The translations under genes were made by a program, and so were the position numbers. 64,000 nucleotides of DNA, taken from GCA-2861595 sp035526335 (GTDB taxonomy: Bacteria > Actinomycetota > Acidimicrobiia > Acidimicrobiales > GCA-2861595). Of the stretch, positions 15,392 to 24,026 are shown piece after piece (the first letter of the stretch is position 1; the number at the start of each line of letters is the position of its first letter). Where the stretch lies: assembly GCA_035526335.1 (NCBI GenBank), contig DATLCN010000017.1:4956-68955 (forward strand). Direction: 5' to 3'. The notes under the pieces were generated by a model. It saw only the letters and a list, made by a program, of their open reading frames with translations. It had not been told where the DNA came from and searched no databases.

Positions 15392-17067
15392 CCCCGCCGG
15401 GCGGCACCGGGAGCGGTGGCGGTGGCCGCGGGAGTTGGCGGACCGGTTTCGGGCACCAGTTGCAGCATGCGCTCGTCGAAGGGCATCAGCTTGCCCGAGG
15501 GCATGACGATGGCGTGCTTCGGCGCCAGCTGGGCCACGAAGTCCAGATCGTGGCTCACCAGCACCACGGTGCCCTTGTAGTGCTGGAGAGCGCCTAGAAC
15601 CGCCTCGCGGGAGGCGGAGTCGAGGTTGTTGGTCGGCTCGTCCAGCAGGAGGCAGTTGGCCCTGCCGCCGACGAGGCGGGCCAGCGAGAGCTTCGTCTTC
15701 TCGCCGCCGGAGAGGGTCGCCGCTTCCTGCTCGGCCACGTCGCCGGTGAGACCGAAGTGGGCCAGGATCGACCGGAGGTCGGCCACGGTGGACTGCGCGG
15801 CCGCCGCTTCCAGCATCAGTTCGAGCACGCCCTTGCCGGGCGGGATGTCCTCGTGCTCCTGGGCATAGAAACCGACGGTGACATTGGCGCCGACGGCGAC
15901 GTGGCCCGAGTCGGGTTCGTGCAGGCCGGCGATGCAGCGCAGAAGCGTGGTCTTGCCGGCGCCGTTCGGCCCGACCACGAGGAAGACCTCGCCCCGCCCG
16001 ACGCCGAACGTCACGTCCTCGAGTACCGGCTCGCCACCGAAGCCTTTGCCGACGCCCTCCACGGTGAGAACCACGTCGCCCGCCCGCACCGGATCGGGGA
16101 ACCTGACCTTGAGCGGGCGGCGCCGCACGGCGGGCATCCGCAGAGCCTGACCATCGGTGATGCGCCCGATGCGCTGCTCCAGCGCCTTGCGCCGGCGGGC
16201 CGAGGTGGCGTTGCCCTGCCGGAACTTGTCGGCCGTCTGCTGGAGGCGCACGACCTCCTTCTGGGCGTTGGCCGTCTCCCGCTCCCTGGCCGTCTCCCGC
16301 TGGGCCCGCTTCTTCTGGAACTCCGAGTAGGTGCCCCGGTAGACCTCGATCTGGGCATTCTCCAGCGCCAGGACGCGGTCGATGGACTCGTTCATCAGCT
16401 CGATGTCGTGGCTCACCACCAAGACGGCGCTGGGCGACGTGCGCAGGAAATCCATGACGAAGGCCTTGGCCTCGGCGTCGAGATGGTTGGTCGGCTCGTC
16501 AAGGATGAGCAGGTCCCCGCCGGCGAGGAGAAGCCGCGCCAGCTCGAGGCGCCGGCGCTTTCCGCCCGAGAGCGCCCCCACCTCGACCAGCAGCGCCTCC
16601 TCGTCGAGCCCCAGCCCCTGGGCGATGCGCTCCGCGCTGGATTCCAGCTCGTAGCCGCCACTGAGGCGGAAATGCTCCTCCAGCTCACCCCACTGCGCCA
16701 CGGACGAGTCGAGGGCCTCGTCATCCCTGGCCGCCGTGGCCTCCTGCATCTTCACCTGGGCCGCCCCCAGCTTCTTGCTCACTCCGACCAGCGGGCTGGC
16801 GGCGAGGAGGTGGTCGTAGGCGAGAACGTGCTCTACCGCGGCCGACGCCATGGTGTCCTGCGCCAGCCACCCGTACCGGGTGGGGAGGCGGATGGTGCCG
16901 CCGGCGGCGGGGATCTGGCCGGCGATCGTGCGCAGAAGCGAGGTCTTGCCGGCACCGTTGGCGCCGACGAGGGCCACCTTCTGGCCCACGCCCACGTGGA
17001 AGGTGGCGCCGTGGAGAAGCGTCCTGCCTGCTATCTCGACTTCCAGATGTGCGACGTGCAGAGCCAT
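15388..17067 (-). CDS. ABC-F family ATPase
   Basis: A 559-residue soluble protein with two ABC cassettes and no membrane domain. First cassette: Walker A GANGAGKTS (about 34-42), signature LSGGKRR, Walker B LLILDEPTNHLD. A charged linker (KKRAQRETARERETANAQ) follows. Second cassette: GPNGAGKTT, LSGGEKTKLSLA, LLLDEPTNNLD. ABC-F proteins act on the ribosome, either in translation regulation (EttA-like) or antibiotic protection. The linker is short and not obviously of the resistance type, so no drug specificity can be claimed. Confidence 0.92.
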   Translation of the reverse strand: MALHVAHLEVEIAGRTLLHGATFHVGVGQKVALVGANGAGKTSLLRTIAGQIPAAGGTIRLPTRYGWLAQDTMASAAVEHVLAYDHLLAASPLVGVSKKLGAAQVKMQEATAARDDEALDSSVAQWGELEEHFRLSGGYELESSAERIAQGLGLDEEALLVEVGALSGGKRRRLELARLLLAGGDLLILDEPTNHLDAEAKAFVMDFLRTSPSAVLVVSHDIELMNESIDRVLALENAQIEVYRGTYSEFQKKRAQRETARERETANAQKEVVRLQQTADKFRQGNATSARRRKALEQRIGRITDGQALRMPAVRRRPLKVRFPDPVRAGDVVLTVEGVGKGFGGEPVLEDVTFGVGRGEVFLVVGPNGAGKTTLLRCIAGLHEPDSGHVAVGANVTVGFYAQEHEDIPPGKGVLELMLEAAAAQSTVADLRSILAHFGLTGDVAEQEAATLSGGEKTKLSLARLVGGRANCLLLDEPTNNLDSASREAVLGALQHYKGTVVLVSHDLDFVAQLAPKHAIVMPSGKLMPFDERMLQLVPETGPPTPAATATAPGAARRG

Positions 17068-17154
17068 GGACCAGCCTGAGGAGAGGGGGCGTGCCGGGCT
17101 GCACCACCTGGATGGGGTGCGCCTCGGTGCCGGAGGTATCCGTTAGCTTACGGT

Positions 17155-17308
17155 ATGAGCACGCGGTTTCGAGCAGCACTGCTGGCCGGCGTACTGGCTT
17201 TCTCCGCCGGCGCCTGTGGCGACAGCGACGATCCCACCACCGCCGGTTCCTCACATCAAGCCGGGTGAGACGCTGGTGTTCGTGGTCGACCTGTGCAGCG
17301 TCGGCTGA
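17155..17308 (+). pseudogene. Remnant of an FKBP-type peptidyl-prolyl isomerase lipoprotein
   Basis: ATG 17155 opens a 37-residue frame: signal peptide, lipobox FSAGAC, then GDSDDP, with a stop at 17266-17268. In another frame, 17240-17308 encodes PHIKPGETLVFVVDLCSVG and a stop, which matches the last strand of FKBP domains (IPPNSTLVFDVELL in typical members). The lipoprotein head and the FKBP tail are present but the middle (about 100 residues) is missing. An internal deletion with frameshift explains it best. A TAGCTT box lies 5 nt before the ATG, so it may still be transcribed. Only the ends are visible, so the identification is moderate. Confidence 0.55.
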
Positions 17309-17320
17309 GGCACCGGAGCC

Positions 17321-18805
17321 TCAGCCGCTCCCGCGCATCCGCCGGACATCCACGAGCTGCTGGTGCAGCCACTTGCCGATGTCGTTCTCGCGGATGACCG
17401 CACCGCACGCCTCCCTGCACCGCCTCCGCTCCTCCGCCTCCATGGTGAGGGCGGTCCAGAGAGCCTCGGCCTGCTGGTGGATGTCGAAGGGGTGCAGCGT
17501 CACGGCGAAGGCTCCCAGCTCCTCGTGGGCACCGGTGTTCTCAGAAAGCGCCAGCACGCCGTCCCGCTCGTTGACCAGGATGGCCTCCTTGGCCACCAGG
17601 TTCATGCCGTCGAAGATGGCGTTCACCACCAGCACGTCGAACAACTTGTAGGCGGCGACGGCCTGGTTCATGTTGTCCTGCAGGCGTAGGTCGATCGGCT
17701 GCCAGTCCGATGTCCCGTGCTTGAGGTTGACATCTGCCACCACCCGGCGGATCTGCTCGAGGTAGTCGGCGTACTCGGCCACGTCTGCCCGGCTGGGCTG
17801 GAGGAGGGCGAGGAACGTGACCCGCTCGCTCAGCTCGGGGTGGTCGTCGAGGAGCGAGTCGAAGGCCCGGAAGCCACGCACGATGTTCTTGCTCAGATCG
17901 GCCCGGTCCACCCGCAGGATGAGGTGGTCCCGCCGTCGGGCCAGCAGCTTGGTCTCCTCCTCGTGAACCGCCTTTGAGGCGGCGAGCAGTTCGAACTGGT
18001 CCGGATCGATGGAGATGGGGTACCAGCGGGCGGCCACGGTGCGCCCGTCGAACTCCACGTTCAGCTCGTCGAGGTCCACACGAAGACCGAGGAGCTCCTG
18101 GCAGCCGAGGAGGAAGTTGCGGGCGTAGCGCTCCGTGTGAAAGGCGACCACATCGTTGCCGAGCAGCCCGGTGAAGACGGCTTCGCGCATGCTCGGGGGC
18201 AGGATCCGCCACGAGTCCGGCTGTGGCCACGGGATGTGCACGAAGTGCTGGAGGAACACCTCCGGGCAGCGTCGCCTGACCAGATCCGGCACCAGGTAGA
18301 AGTGGTAGTCCTGCACCATCACGGTGGCCCGCCCGCCGCGGGCCTCGACCTCCTCGGCCACCGCGTCCGCGAAGCAGGCGTTGACCGGGACGTAGCCGTT
18401 CTCGAAGGCGTCCGTCTCCCGAGGGGTGATGTCGGGAGCGGCGCTGAGGCCCCACAGGTAGTGCTGGATGAACCACAGCAGCGGGTTGGAGATGATGGCG
18501 TAGAACTTGTGCCGGTGGACGGGATCGGTCTCCACCATGCGGACCCGCAGGCCCGATCCCTGGCCTTCTATCCCGAAGGACTTGCCTCCGTGCTCACGGG
18601 CGACCACGGCGTCCTCGTCGGTGAGCGCGCCGCAGACCCAGACGGCGTCGTCGAGGCGGCCGGCGAGACCGGCCAGAGCGGTGACCAGGCCGCCGCCGCC
18701 CCGGTCGGCGACCCGCTCCCCCTGCCGGCGGTCGTACTGCACAGGACCCCGGTTGGACACGAGGATGACAGGATCGTTCGTCCCCACCTCCTCAGCGTTC
18801 GCCAC
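17321..18805 (-). CDS. otsA: Trehalose-6-phosphate synthase, GT20 family
   Basis: A 494-residue GT-B glycosyltransferase joining UDP-glucose (or another NDP-glucose) to glucose 6-phosphate. Visible motifs: VSNRGPVQY at the N-terminus, VQDYHFYLVP, FVHIPWPQPDSWR, LLGNDVVAFH, RVDRADLSKNI (the usual RVDRLDYSKGI, retaining the phosphate- and nucleotide-contacting Arg and Lys), and IFDGMNLVAKEAI. No OtsB phosphatase lies next to it. The GT20 fold is also used by glucosylglycerol-phosphate synthase and pseudoglycosyltransferases, and the RADLSKN variation leaves the acceptor a little uncertain. The start is GTG 18805, 6 nt after TAGGTT. Confidence 0.85.
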   Translation of the reverse strand: MANAEEVGTNDPVILVSNRGPVQYDRRQGERVADRGGGGLVTALAGLAGRLDDAVWVCGALTDEDAVVAREHGGKSFGIEGQGSGLRVRMVETDPVHRHKFYAIISNPLLWFIQHYLWGLSAAPDITPRETDAFENGYVPVNACFADAVAEEVEARGGRATVMVQDYHFYLVPDLVRRRCPEVFLQHFVHIPWPQPDSWRILPPSMREAVFTGLLGNDVVAFHTERYARNFLLGCQELLGLRVDLDELNVEFDGRTVAARWYPISIDPDQFELLAASKAVHEEETKLLARRRDHLILRVDRADLSKNIVRGFRAFDSLLDDHPELSERVTFLALLQPSRADVAEYADYLEQIRRVVADVNLKHGTSDWQPIDLRLQDNMNQAVAAYKLFDVLVVNAIFDGMNLVAKEAILVNERDGVLALSENTGAHEELGAFAVTLHPFDIHQQAEALWTALTMEAEERRRCREACGAVIRENDIGKWLHQQLVDVRRMRGSG

Positions 18806-18811
18806 AGCGGC

Positions 18812-18817
18812 AACCTA
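18812..18817 (-). promoter_or_regulatory. -10-like box TAGGTT before the GT20 gene
   Basis: Minus-strand TAGGTT-N6-GTG 18805; there is no ribosome site. It fits the recurrent leaderless spacing. Confidence 0.4.
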
Positions 18818-18851
18818 CGGGTTCCGCCAGGGAGTCCAGGCCGCCGTCGTC

Positions 18852-19376
18852 TCAGCGGCGCCGGCCCGGCAGCAGGCGGATGACATCGGCGGCCATCCCG
18901 CTCAGGTTGTGGGCGGCGATACGCGGGATCGAGTAGCGGCAACGTCCGTCCGGCTGGTTGGTGGACAGCGGCGAGTACCTGTCGATGTGGGCCGACACCC
19001 GGTTCCCGTCCCCGATGCTGATGTGCAGGCTGTTGGCCGGCGCCACCTCCCGAAGCGAAAGCTGACCGAGGTGGAATATGGCGCCGAGGCGGGTGTCGCG
19101 ACGGAAACGGCCGGTCTGCTCCAGGTCACGCACCAGTGCGTCGGGATCGTCGACGGTGAACCGGGTGTTGCGGCTGCTCGGCGCGGAGGCCGCCAGCTGG
19201 CGGATGTGGGTCGCGAGCCCCAGCGCCTCGAGCCGGTCGCAGACCGCTCGTGGGCTGCTGGGCCCGGCCGGCTCGGGCAGGGCGTCCGGGGCGTCCAGAG
19301 GCGACGGTGGTTCCGGAGGAAGCGGGGGAGGTGGAGGATCCGGGGGAGGAGCGGGGCCATGGGTCAGCTCGTTCAT
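18852..19376 (-). CDS. Hypothetical protein with proline-rich N-terminus, 174 aa
   Basis: Residues 7-40 are almost entirely Pro, Glu and Asp (PPPDPPPPPLPPEPP), a disordered segment. The rest is a folded domain with SLHISIGDGNRVSAHIDRYSPLS and a basic end. I recognise no family. There is no signal peptide or membrane helix. The start is ATG 19376, 7 nt after a TACCGT box. It lies 46 bp upstream of the GT20 gene on the same strand, but that gene appears to have its own start signal. Confidence 0.65.
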   Translation of the reverse strand: MNELTHGPAPPPDPPPPPLPPEPPSPLDAPDALPEPAGPSSPRAVCDRLEALGLATHIRQLAASAPSSRNTRFTVDDPDALVRDLEQTGRFRRDTRLGAIFHLGQLSLREVAPANSLHISIGDGNRVSAHIDRYSPLSTNQPDGRCRYSIPRIAAHNLSGMAADVIRLLPGRRR

Positions 19377-19383
19377 ACCGCCC

Positions 19384-19389
19384 ACGGTA
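19384..19389 (-). promoter_or_regulatory. -10-like box TACCGT before 19376
   Basis: Minus-strand TACCGT-N7-ATG 19376 and no ribosome site; it supports this ATG rather than an upstream start. Confidence 0.4.
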
Positions 19390-19550
19390 GAAACCGATGG
19401 TGACAACCGCGTTGTGCACAGAAGGCGGTCGCGTGAACGCTCACTGAAGGAATCAGCTCAGCGAAACGGGAGCCGTCGTCACAACTGCGCCGTGTCCGGC
19501 GGCCGGCTTCGGTGACGCCTTTCGGCCTACCCGGTCCCGCACGCCCTGAC

Positions 19551-19582
19551 CCCGCAGACCTGCGGCTCCACCCGTCTGCGGG
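19551..19582 (+). other. Perfect 9-bp inverted repeat in the 269-bp gap before the receiver gene
   Basis: CCCGCAGAC at 19551-19559 and GTCTGCGGG at 19574-19582 form a perfect stem with a 14-nt loop. It sits 64 bp before GTG 19646 in the gap between two divergent genes, so it is not a normal terminator position and has no T-tract. A -10-like TATCAT follows at 19614. An operator or a 5' RNA element are the options. The remainder of the gap (19390-19645) shows no coding signal. Confidence 0.4.
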
Positions 19583-19634
19583 CCCCATCGCGGAAAGGCG
19601 GCCATGGGCGCTCTATCATCGTGATCGGACTTCT

Positions 19635-19640
19635 GGAGGT
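19635..19640 (+). promoter_or_regulatory. Strong ribosome site GGAGGT for the receiver gene
   Basis: GGAGGT with 5-nt spacing to GTG 19646 fixes the start. It is one of the few clear Shine-Dalgarno sites in this half of the window. Confidence 0.6.
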
Positions 19641-19645
19641 GGCAG

Positions 19646-20023
19646 GTGGGCCCGATCAGGGTTCTTTTGGTGGACGACGAGGTCGAGTTCCGTGCCGTGA
19701 TGCGGTCATCGCTGGAGGGCGACGACCGTTTCGAGGTTGTGGACGAGGCGGCCGACGGGCATCAGGCGATCGCCCTCGCCACGCTGCACCAGCCCGACGT
19801 CGTCCTGCTCGACCTGATGATGCCGGAGCTCGACGGCCTGGCAGCAGCAACCAGCATCCGGGAGGAGGCGCCGAACTCCCTCATCGCGATGCTGTCGTCC
19901 CGCGAAGCCTGGGCCGCCAGGCGCGCCGCCGTCTCCGCCGGCGCCGATGTCTTCATCGAGAAGCACGACATCGCCGCAGTGGCCGACCAACTGGTCGATC
20001 TCGTCAACGCAAACCGCGGGTGA
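19646..20023 (+). CDS. Single-domain response regulator (CheY-like)
   Basis: A 125-residue receiver with no output domain. Acidic pair DD (10-11), phospho-acceptor Asp56 in VVLLDLMMPELDG, switch Ser in AMLSSREA, and conserved Lys in FIEKHD are all present. Its sequence resembles the receiver at the end of the GGDEF-EAL protein in this window (VLLDLAMPGMGGLEA). It has no adjacent histidine kinase. It likely works by protein contact or in a phosphorelay. Confidence 0.9.
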   Translation: MGPIRVLLVDDEVEFRAVMRSSLEGDDRFEVVDEAADGHQAIALATLHQPDVVLLDLMMPELDGLAAATSIREEAPNSLIAMLSSREAWAARRAAVSAGADVFIEKHDIAAVADQLVDLVNANRG

Positions 20024-20048
20024 CGCCGGCGACCGCCGCCACGGGGGG

Positions 20049-20061
20049 GGCGGAAACCGCC
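20049..20061. terminator. Small GC hairpin between convergent genes
   Basis: GGCGG-AAA-CCGCC (20049-20061) lies between the convergent receiver and helicase genes, after a run of eight G. The stem is only 5 bp and has no T-tract, so termination is a weak inference. Confidence 0.25.
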
Positions 20062-20094
20062 TGCTATGCACTCCGAACGCCGAGGGTGGACGGC

Positions 20095-21873
20095 TCAGTG
20101 GGACTGGTCGCGGTCGCGGCGGACCGTCGTCCGCTTGCCCTTGATGGTGCTGTTCTTCAGAGCGGCGATGACCGCGTCGGCCGATGCCTCCGGCACCTCG
20201 ACCAGGGAGAAGCCCTCGGTGATCTCGATGGCGCCGATCTCGCGTCCTTTGAGGCCTGCCTCGTTGGCGATGGCGCCGACCAGGTCGGCCGGGCGGATAC
20301 CTGCGCCCCGGCCGGCACCGACCCAGAGACGGGTCATGTTGCCCGCAGATGGGCGCCGGCGGCCCTTGGCCGGCGTGCCACCCGCGAAACGTCCGGCCGG
20401 CGGGCCGGGCCGCGCCTTGTGATCGTCCCTCGCCGGTGCCGGCTGGACCTGCGGTATCTCCTCGTCGTCGCCGATGGCGCCTCCCGCCTCATGGGCGAGC
20501 TTCACCGCGGCGAGGGCGACCTCCATCACGTCGAACTCGTCGGTGAGGGTGTCGACCACGACCCGGAAGTGGTCGAGGTCGTCGGACAGGATGCTCTCGT
20601 GGAGCGCGGCACGGGTCAGCTCCAGCCGGCGGACCCGGAGGTCGGCGACGGTGGGCACCTTCTCGATGGCGATCCGCTGCCCCGTCACCCGCTCGATGGT
20701 CTTGAGCATGCGGTGTTCCCTGGGCTCCGCGAGGGTGATGGCGACACCCTCACGGCCGGCCCGCCCGACCCGGCCGATGCGGTGGACGTAGGCGTCGGGG
20801 GCAGCCGGGACGTTGTAGTTGACGACGTGGGTCAGCTGGTCGATGTCGAGACCACGGGCCGCCACGTCGGTGGCCACGAGCAGGTCGGCGGTGCTGTTGC
20901 GCAGGCGGGCCATGACCCGCTCCCGCTGCTCCTGGCTCATTCCGCCGTGCAACGCCTCGGCCCGGTACCCGCGCCCGTTGAGTGTCTCGGTGAGGCCGTC
21001 GACCTCCTCCCGGGTACGGCAGAAGACGATCGCCGCCGCCGGTGACTCCACGTCGAGCACCCGCCCGAGGGCCGCGGGCTTGTGGGCCCGGGGGACGATG
21101 TAGGCGCTCTGGCGCACCAGTGGCGCCTCGCCCCGAGACATGGTGGCCCGCCCCAGCTCGATGCGGATCGGGTCGTTCAGGTGCCGGCGGGCGATGGAGT
21201 TGATGCGCCCGGGCATGGTGGCGGAGAAGAGCACCGTCTGACGGGGTGCGGGTGCTTCCTCGAGGATGGCCTCGATGTCGTCGGCGAAGCCCATGTCGAG
21301 CATCTCGTCGGCCTCGTCGAGGACGATCATCTCCAGACTTGTGAGCCGGAGGGTCCTGCGGCTGATGTGGTCGAGGGCCCGCCCCGGCGTGGCCACCACC
21401 ACGTCGACGCCCCGTTCGAGCGCCTTCAGCTGGCGGACGATGGGTTGGCCCCCGTAGATCGGAATCACCCGGGCCGACAGGTGACGGCCGTAACGGTGGA
21501 TCGCCTCCGACACCTGGACGGCCAGCTCCCGTGTCGGCACCAGCACCAGCGCCATCGGCTCCACCCGCGTCTCGCCCCTCCTCATACGCTGCAGCACGGG
21601 CAACGCGAAGGCCGCTGTCTTGCCCGTGCCGGTGGCAGCCTGGCCCAGGAGATCACGTCCGGCGAGTAGCGGCGGGATGGCCTCGCGCTGGATGGGCGTG
21701 GGCTCCTCGTACCCCAGGGCGGTGACGGCCTCGAGGAGCTCTGATCCCAGCCCGAGGCCGCCGAAGGTGGCGGCCTCTACGGCCGAGGTGACGGGCGGGG
21801 GATCGTGCGCCGGCGGGGGCATGGGCTCGGAGCCGCCGACCGTGGGCGGGTCGTCGTCGGGCGGCGGCATCAT
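20095..21873 (-). CDS. deaD: DEAD-box RNA helicase, DeaD/CsdA type with DbpA-like RNA-binding domain
   Basis: A 592-residue ATP-dependent RNA helicase. It has a Pro/Asp-rich N-terminal tail, a Q motif (GYEEPTPIQ), ATGTGKTAA, PTRELA, GG and TPGR, the DEAD box VLDEADEM, SAT, then the second RecA domain (FCRTREEVDG, ATDVAARGLDI, HRIGRVGRAG). After about residue 430 comes a CsdA-like dimerisation region and a C-terminal DbpA RNA-binding fold (WVGAGRGAGIRPADLVGAI). ATG 21873 overlaps the recD stop (ATGA), so it is the last gene of the recCBD operon. Such helicases unwind structured RNA in ribosome assembly or cold stress. Confidence 0.9.
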   Translation of the reverse strand: MMPPPDDDPPTVGGSEPMPPPAHDPPPVTSAVEAATFGGLGLGSELLEAVTALGYEEPTPIQREAIPPLLAGRDLLGQAATGTGKTAAFALPVLQRMRRGETRVEPMALVLVPTRELAVQVSEAIHRYGRHLSARVIPIYGGQPIVRQLKALERGVDVVVATPGRALDHISRRTLRLTSLEMIVLDEADEMLDMGFADDIEAILEEAPAPRQTVLFSATMPGRINSIARRHLNDPIRIELGRATMSRGEAPLVRQSAYIVPRAHKPAALGRVLDVESPAAAIVFCRTREEVDGLTETLNGRGYRAEALHGGMSQEQRERVMARLRNSTADLLVATDVAARGLDIDQLTHVVNYNVPAAPDAYVHRIGRVGRAGREGVAITLAEPREHRMLKTIERVTGQRIAIEKVPTVADLRVRRLELTRAALHESILSDDLDHFRVVVDTLTDEFDVMEVALAAVKLAHEAGGAIGDDEEIPQVQPAPARDDHKARPGPPAGRFAGGTPAKGRRRPSAGNMTRLWVGAGRGAGIRPADLVGAIANEAGLKGREIGAIEITEGFSLVEVPEASADAVIAALKNSTIKGKRTTVRRDRDQSH

Positions 21874-24026
21874 GGCTTCTGCACGGTAGGCGGACCGGAG
21901 CATGCCTGCTTCGCGCCGCCCGGGGGGTGAGGGCCGGCGTTCTCCCACAGCCGGTCGCGGAGCCCCGACGCACGGGCGATGGGGCGGCCGACGGCGGTCC
22001 GCACGGCGTCCTCGCCGGCGGCGAGGATCAGGCGCCGCCGGGCCCGCGTGACCGCGGTGTACAGGAGCTCGCGCGTCAGGAGGGGCGAGCCCGTGTCGGG
22101 CAGCAGCACGGCGACGGAGTCGAACTGCGAACCCTGGCTCTTGTGGACGGTCATGGCGTAGACGGTGTCCACCGCCTCCAGCCTGGTAGGGCTGAACTCC
22201 AGCAGCGCTCCACGTCGCTCGAACACGGCGGACAGCCTTCCTGCCCCGCCGGCGCCGGCGACCACCACACCGGTGTCGCCGTTGTAGAGGCCCAGTCCGT
22301 AGTCGTTCTCCGTGACCAGCAGCGGCCGGCCGGCGTACCACTCCCCCGCCGCGGCGAAGCCGTCGACACCGGCTAGGAGCCACCGCTCGACTCTCTCCAT
22401 CCACGTGGTCACCCCGTAGGGGCCGTGCCGGTGGGCGCACAGGATGCGGAAGGCACCCAGGGCCTCGAGGGCGGCCCTCCCCTCGCCGGCACGGGCGGCG
22501 TGGATCACCCCGGCCGCGGCCTCGACAGCGGCCTCCCTCACGGGGGCCAGGCCGGCGCCGGCGCCGCGGGCGGTTCCGCCGGCACCACCGATGTCGTCCG
22601 CGATCCAGGTCAGGTCGTCGCTGCCCGTGCCGAGCAGGGCCACCGCGACGTCGGCGTCGCCCTGCCTGACCGCCTCGGCCAGAGCGGCGATGCCGCCACC
22701 GAAGCGGTGCACGTGGCGGAGCACGACGATCCCGTCACCGATGCCGGCGCCGGCCCCCGGCGGCGGCTCGGCGGCGGGAACCGCCCGGCCGGTGGCGTCG
22801 GAGAGGAGGGACCGGCACGCCTCCCGCATCAGCAGGCCACCGGCGGCAGGTCCGACGATGTCACCCAGCACCGCCCCCGCCTCGACGGAAGCCAGTTGTT
22901 CGGGGTCGCCCACCAGCACGAGTCGGGCGGTGGGCCTCACCGCCTCCACCAGGCGGGCCATCAGGGACAGTGAGACCATCGATGTCTCGTCGACCACGAC
23001 AACCTCATGGGGAAGGCGGTTGCCCCGGTGGTGGCGGAAACGGCTGCGGTTGCCCGGCCGCCAGCCGAGCAACCGGTGGAGGGTCGATGCTTCCACGGCC
23101 AGCAGCCGCGCACGGACGGCGCCGGTCACGTCAAGGCTGACCGCCTCGGCGTGAACCGCCTCCTCCAGGCGGGCCGCCGCCTTGCCGGTAGGCGCAGCCA
23201 GCGCCACCAGTGGCGGCGCGGTGCCGGCGGCCTCGGCCTGCTCGTGGAGCAGGGCCAGTATCCGGGCCACGGTGGTGGTCTTGCCCGTGCCCGGCCCGCC
23301 GGCAACGACGCTGAAGCGCCGCAGGACGGCTGCGGCCGCTGCCAGTGGCTGGTGGTCCGGGGTCGAACCCCCATCTTCGAGAGTGGGAAAGACCGGGTTT
23401 CTCGAGGGCATGGGCTCGTGGCGGTTGAAGAGGCGGGTCAGGCCCTCGCCCAGGACGGCCTGGTCCACGCCGGCGGCGGAGCCCTCGGCTCGGGCCAGCA
23501 GCTCCGTGGCCACCGACACCTCCTCGCCCCAGTACCGGTCCAGGTACAGCCGGGTGCCGGCCAGCCGGAGTGGGCGGCTCGGCTCGCCGTTGGCGCCGGA
23601 GGCCACCAGGGGGCTGGCCGCCATCTGTTCGACCCACTCCTCGGGCTCCGGCCATGGCAGGAGGCCGATGTCGAGGGGGAGCTCGGCGTCGAGGGCGACG
23701 GTGCCGGCGATGGTGGCCAGGTCCGTGCACACGTGCCCGAGCCGGGGCGCCCGAACCGCCAGCGCGGCAGCGAGCAGAACGGCGGGGCCCACTTCGCCGG
23801 CGGTGCCGGCGGCGCCGGCGGCGCCGGCGGTGGCTTCCCGCCCGACCAGGCGCACCAGGCACATCGCCACCTGGACTTCCGCGGCGGTGAGGACGCCGGC
23901 GCGGTTGAAGGCGCTCAGCGGCTGAGGGACCCGGCGGGCGAGACGTACGTCGAAGGGATCGCCATCGACGTACGTCTCACCGTCCCCGGGCATTCGGTTC
24001 GAAGGAACCGCCTCCGTCGCCGTCAC
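21870..24026 (-). CDS. recD: Exodeoxyribonuclease V alpha subunit RecD
   Basis: A 718-residue RecD, the 5'-3' helicase of the RecBCD DNA-break repair complex. Motifs: Walker A VVAGGPGTGKTTT, LAAPTGKAAARL, VVVDETSMVS, LVGDPEQLASV, a UvrD-C type MTVHKSQGSQF, and YTAVTRARRRL. GTG 24026 overlaps the recB stop (GTGA). An Ala/Gly-rich run in the N-terminal domain (TAGAAGAAGTAGE) looks like an unstructured insertion. Length is a little above the Escherichia protein. Confidence 0.93.
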   Translation of the reverse strand: MTATEAVPSNRMPGDGETYVDGDPFDVRLARRVPQPLSAFNRAGVLTAAEVQVAMCLVRLVGREATAGAAGAAGTAGEVGPAVLLAAALAVRAPRLGHVCTDLATIAGTVALDAELPLDIGLLPWPEPEEWVEQMAASPLVASGANGEPSRPLRLAGTRLYLDRYWGEEVSVATELLARAEGSAAGVDQAVLGEGLTRLFNRHEPMPSRNPVFPTLEDGGSTPDHQPLAAAAAVLRRFSVVAGGPGTGKTTTVARILALLHEQAEAAGTAPPLVALAAPTGKAAARLEEAVHAEAVSLDVTGAVRARLLAVEASTLHRLLGWRPGNRSRFRHHRGNRLPHEVVVVDETSMVSLSLMARLVEAVRPTARLVLVGDPEQLASVEAGAVLGDIVGPAAGGLLMREACRSLLSDATGRAVPAAEPPPGAGAGIGDGIVVLRHVHRFGGGIAALAEAVRQGDADVAVALLGTGSDDLTWIADDIGGAGGTARGAGAGLAPVREAAVEAAAGVIHAARAGEGRAALEALGAFRILCAHRHGPYGVTTWMERVERWLLAGVDGFAAAGEWYAGRPLLVTENDYGLGLYNGDTGVVVAGAGGAGRLSAVFERRGALLEFSPTRLEAVDTVYAMTVHKSQGSQFDSVAVLLPDTGSPLLTRELLYTAVTRARRRLILAAGEDAVRTAVGRPIARASGLRDRLWENAGPHPPGGAKQACSGPPTVQKP

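Noticed and set aside
15388..17067. ABC-F protein as an antibiotic resistance determinant
   Set aside because: The linker is short and charged without resistance-type features and there is no drug-related context, so only a general ribosome-associated role is supported.
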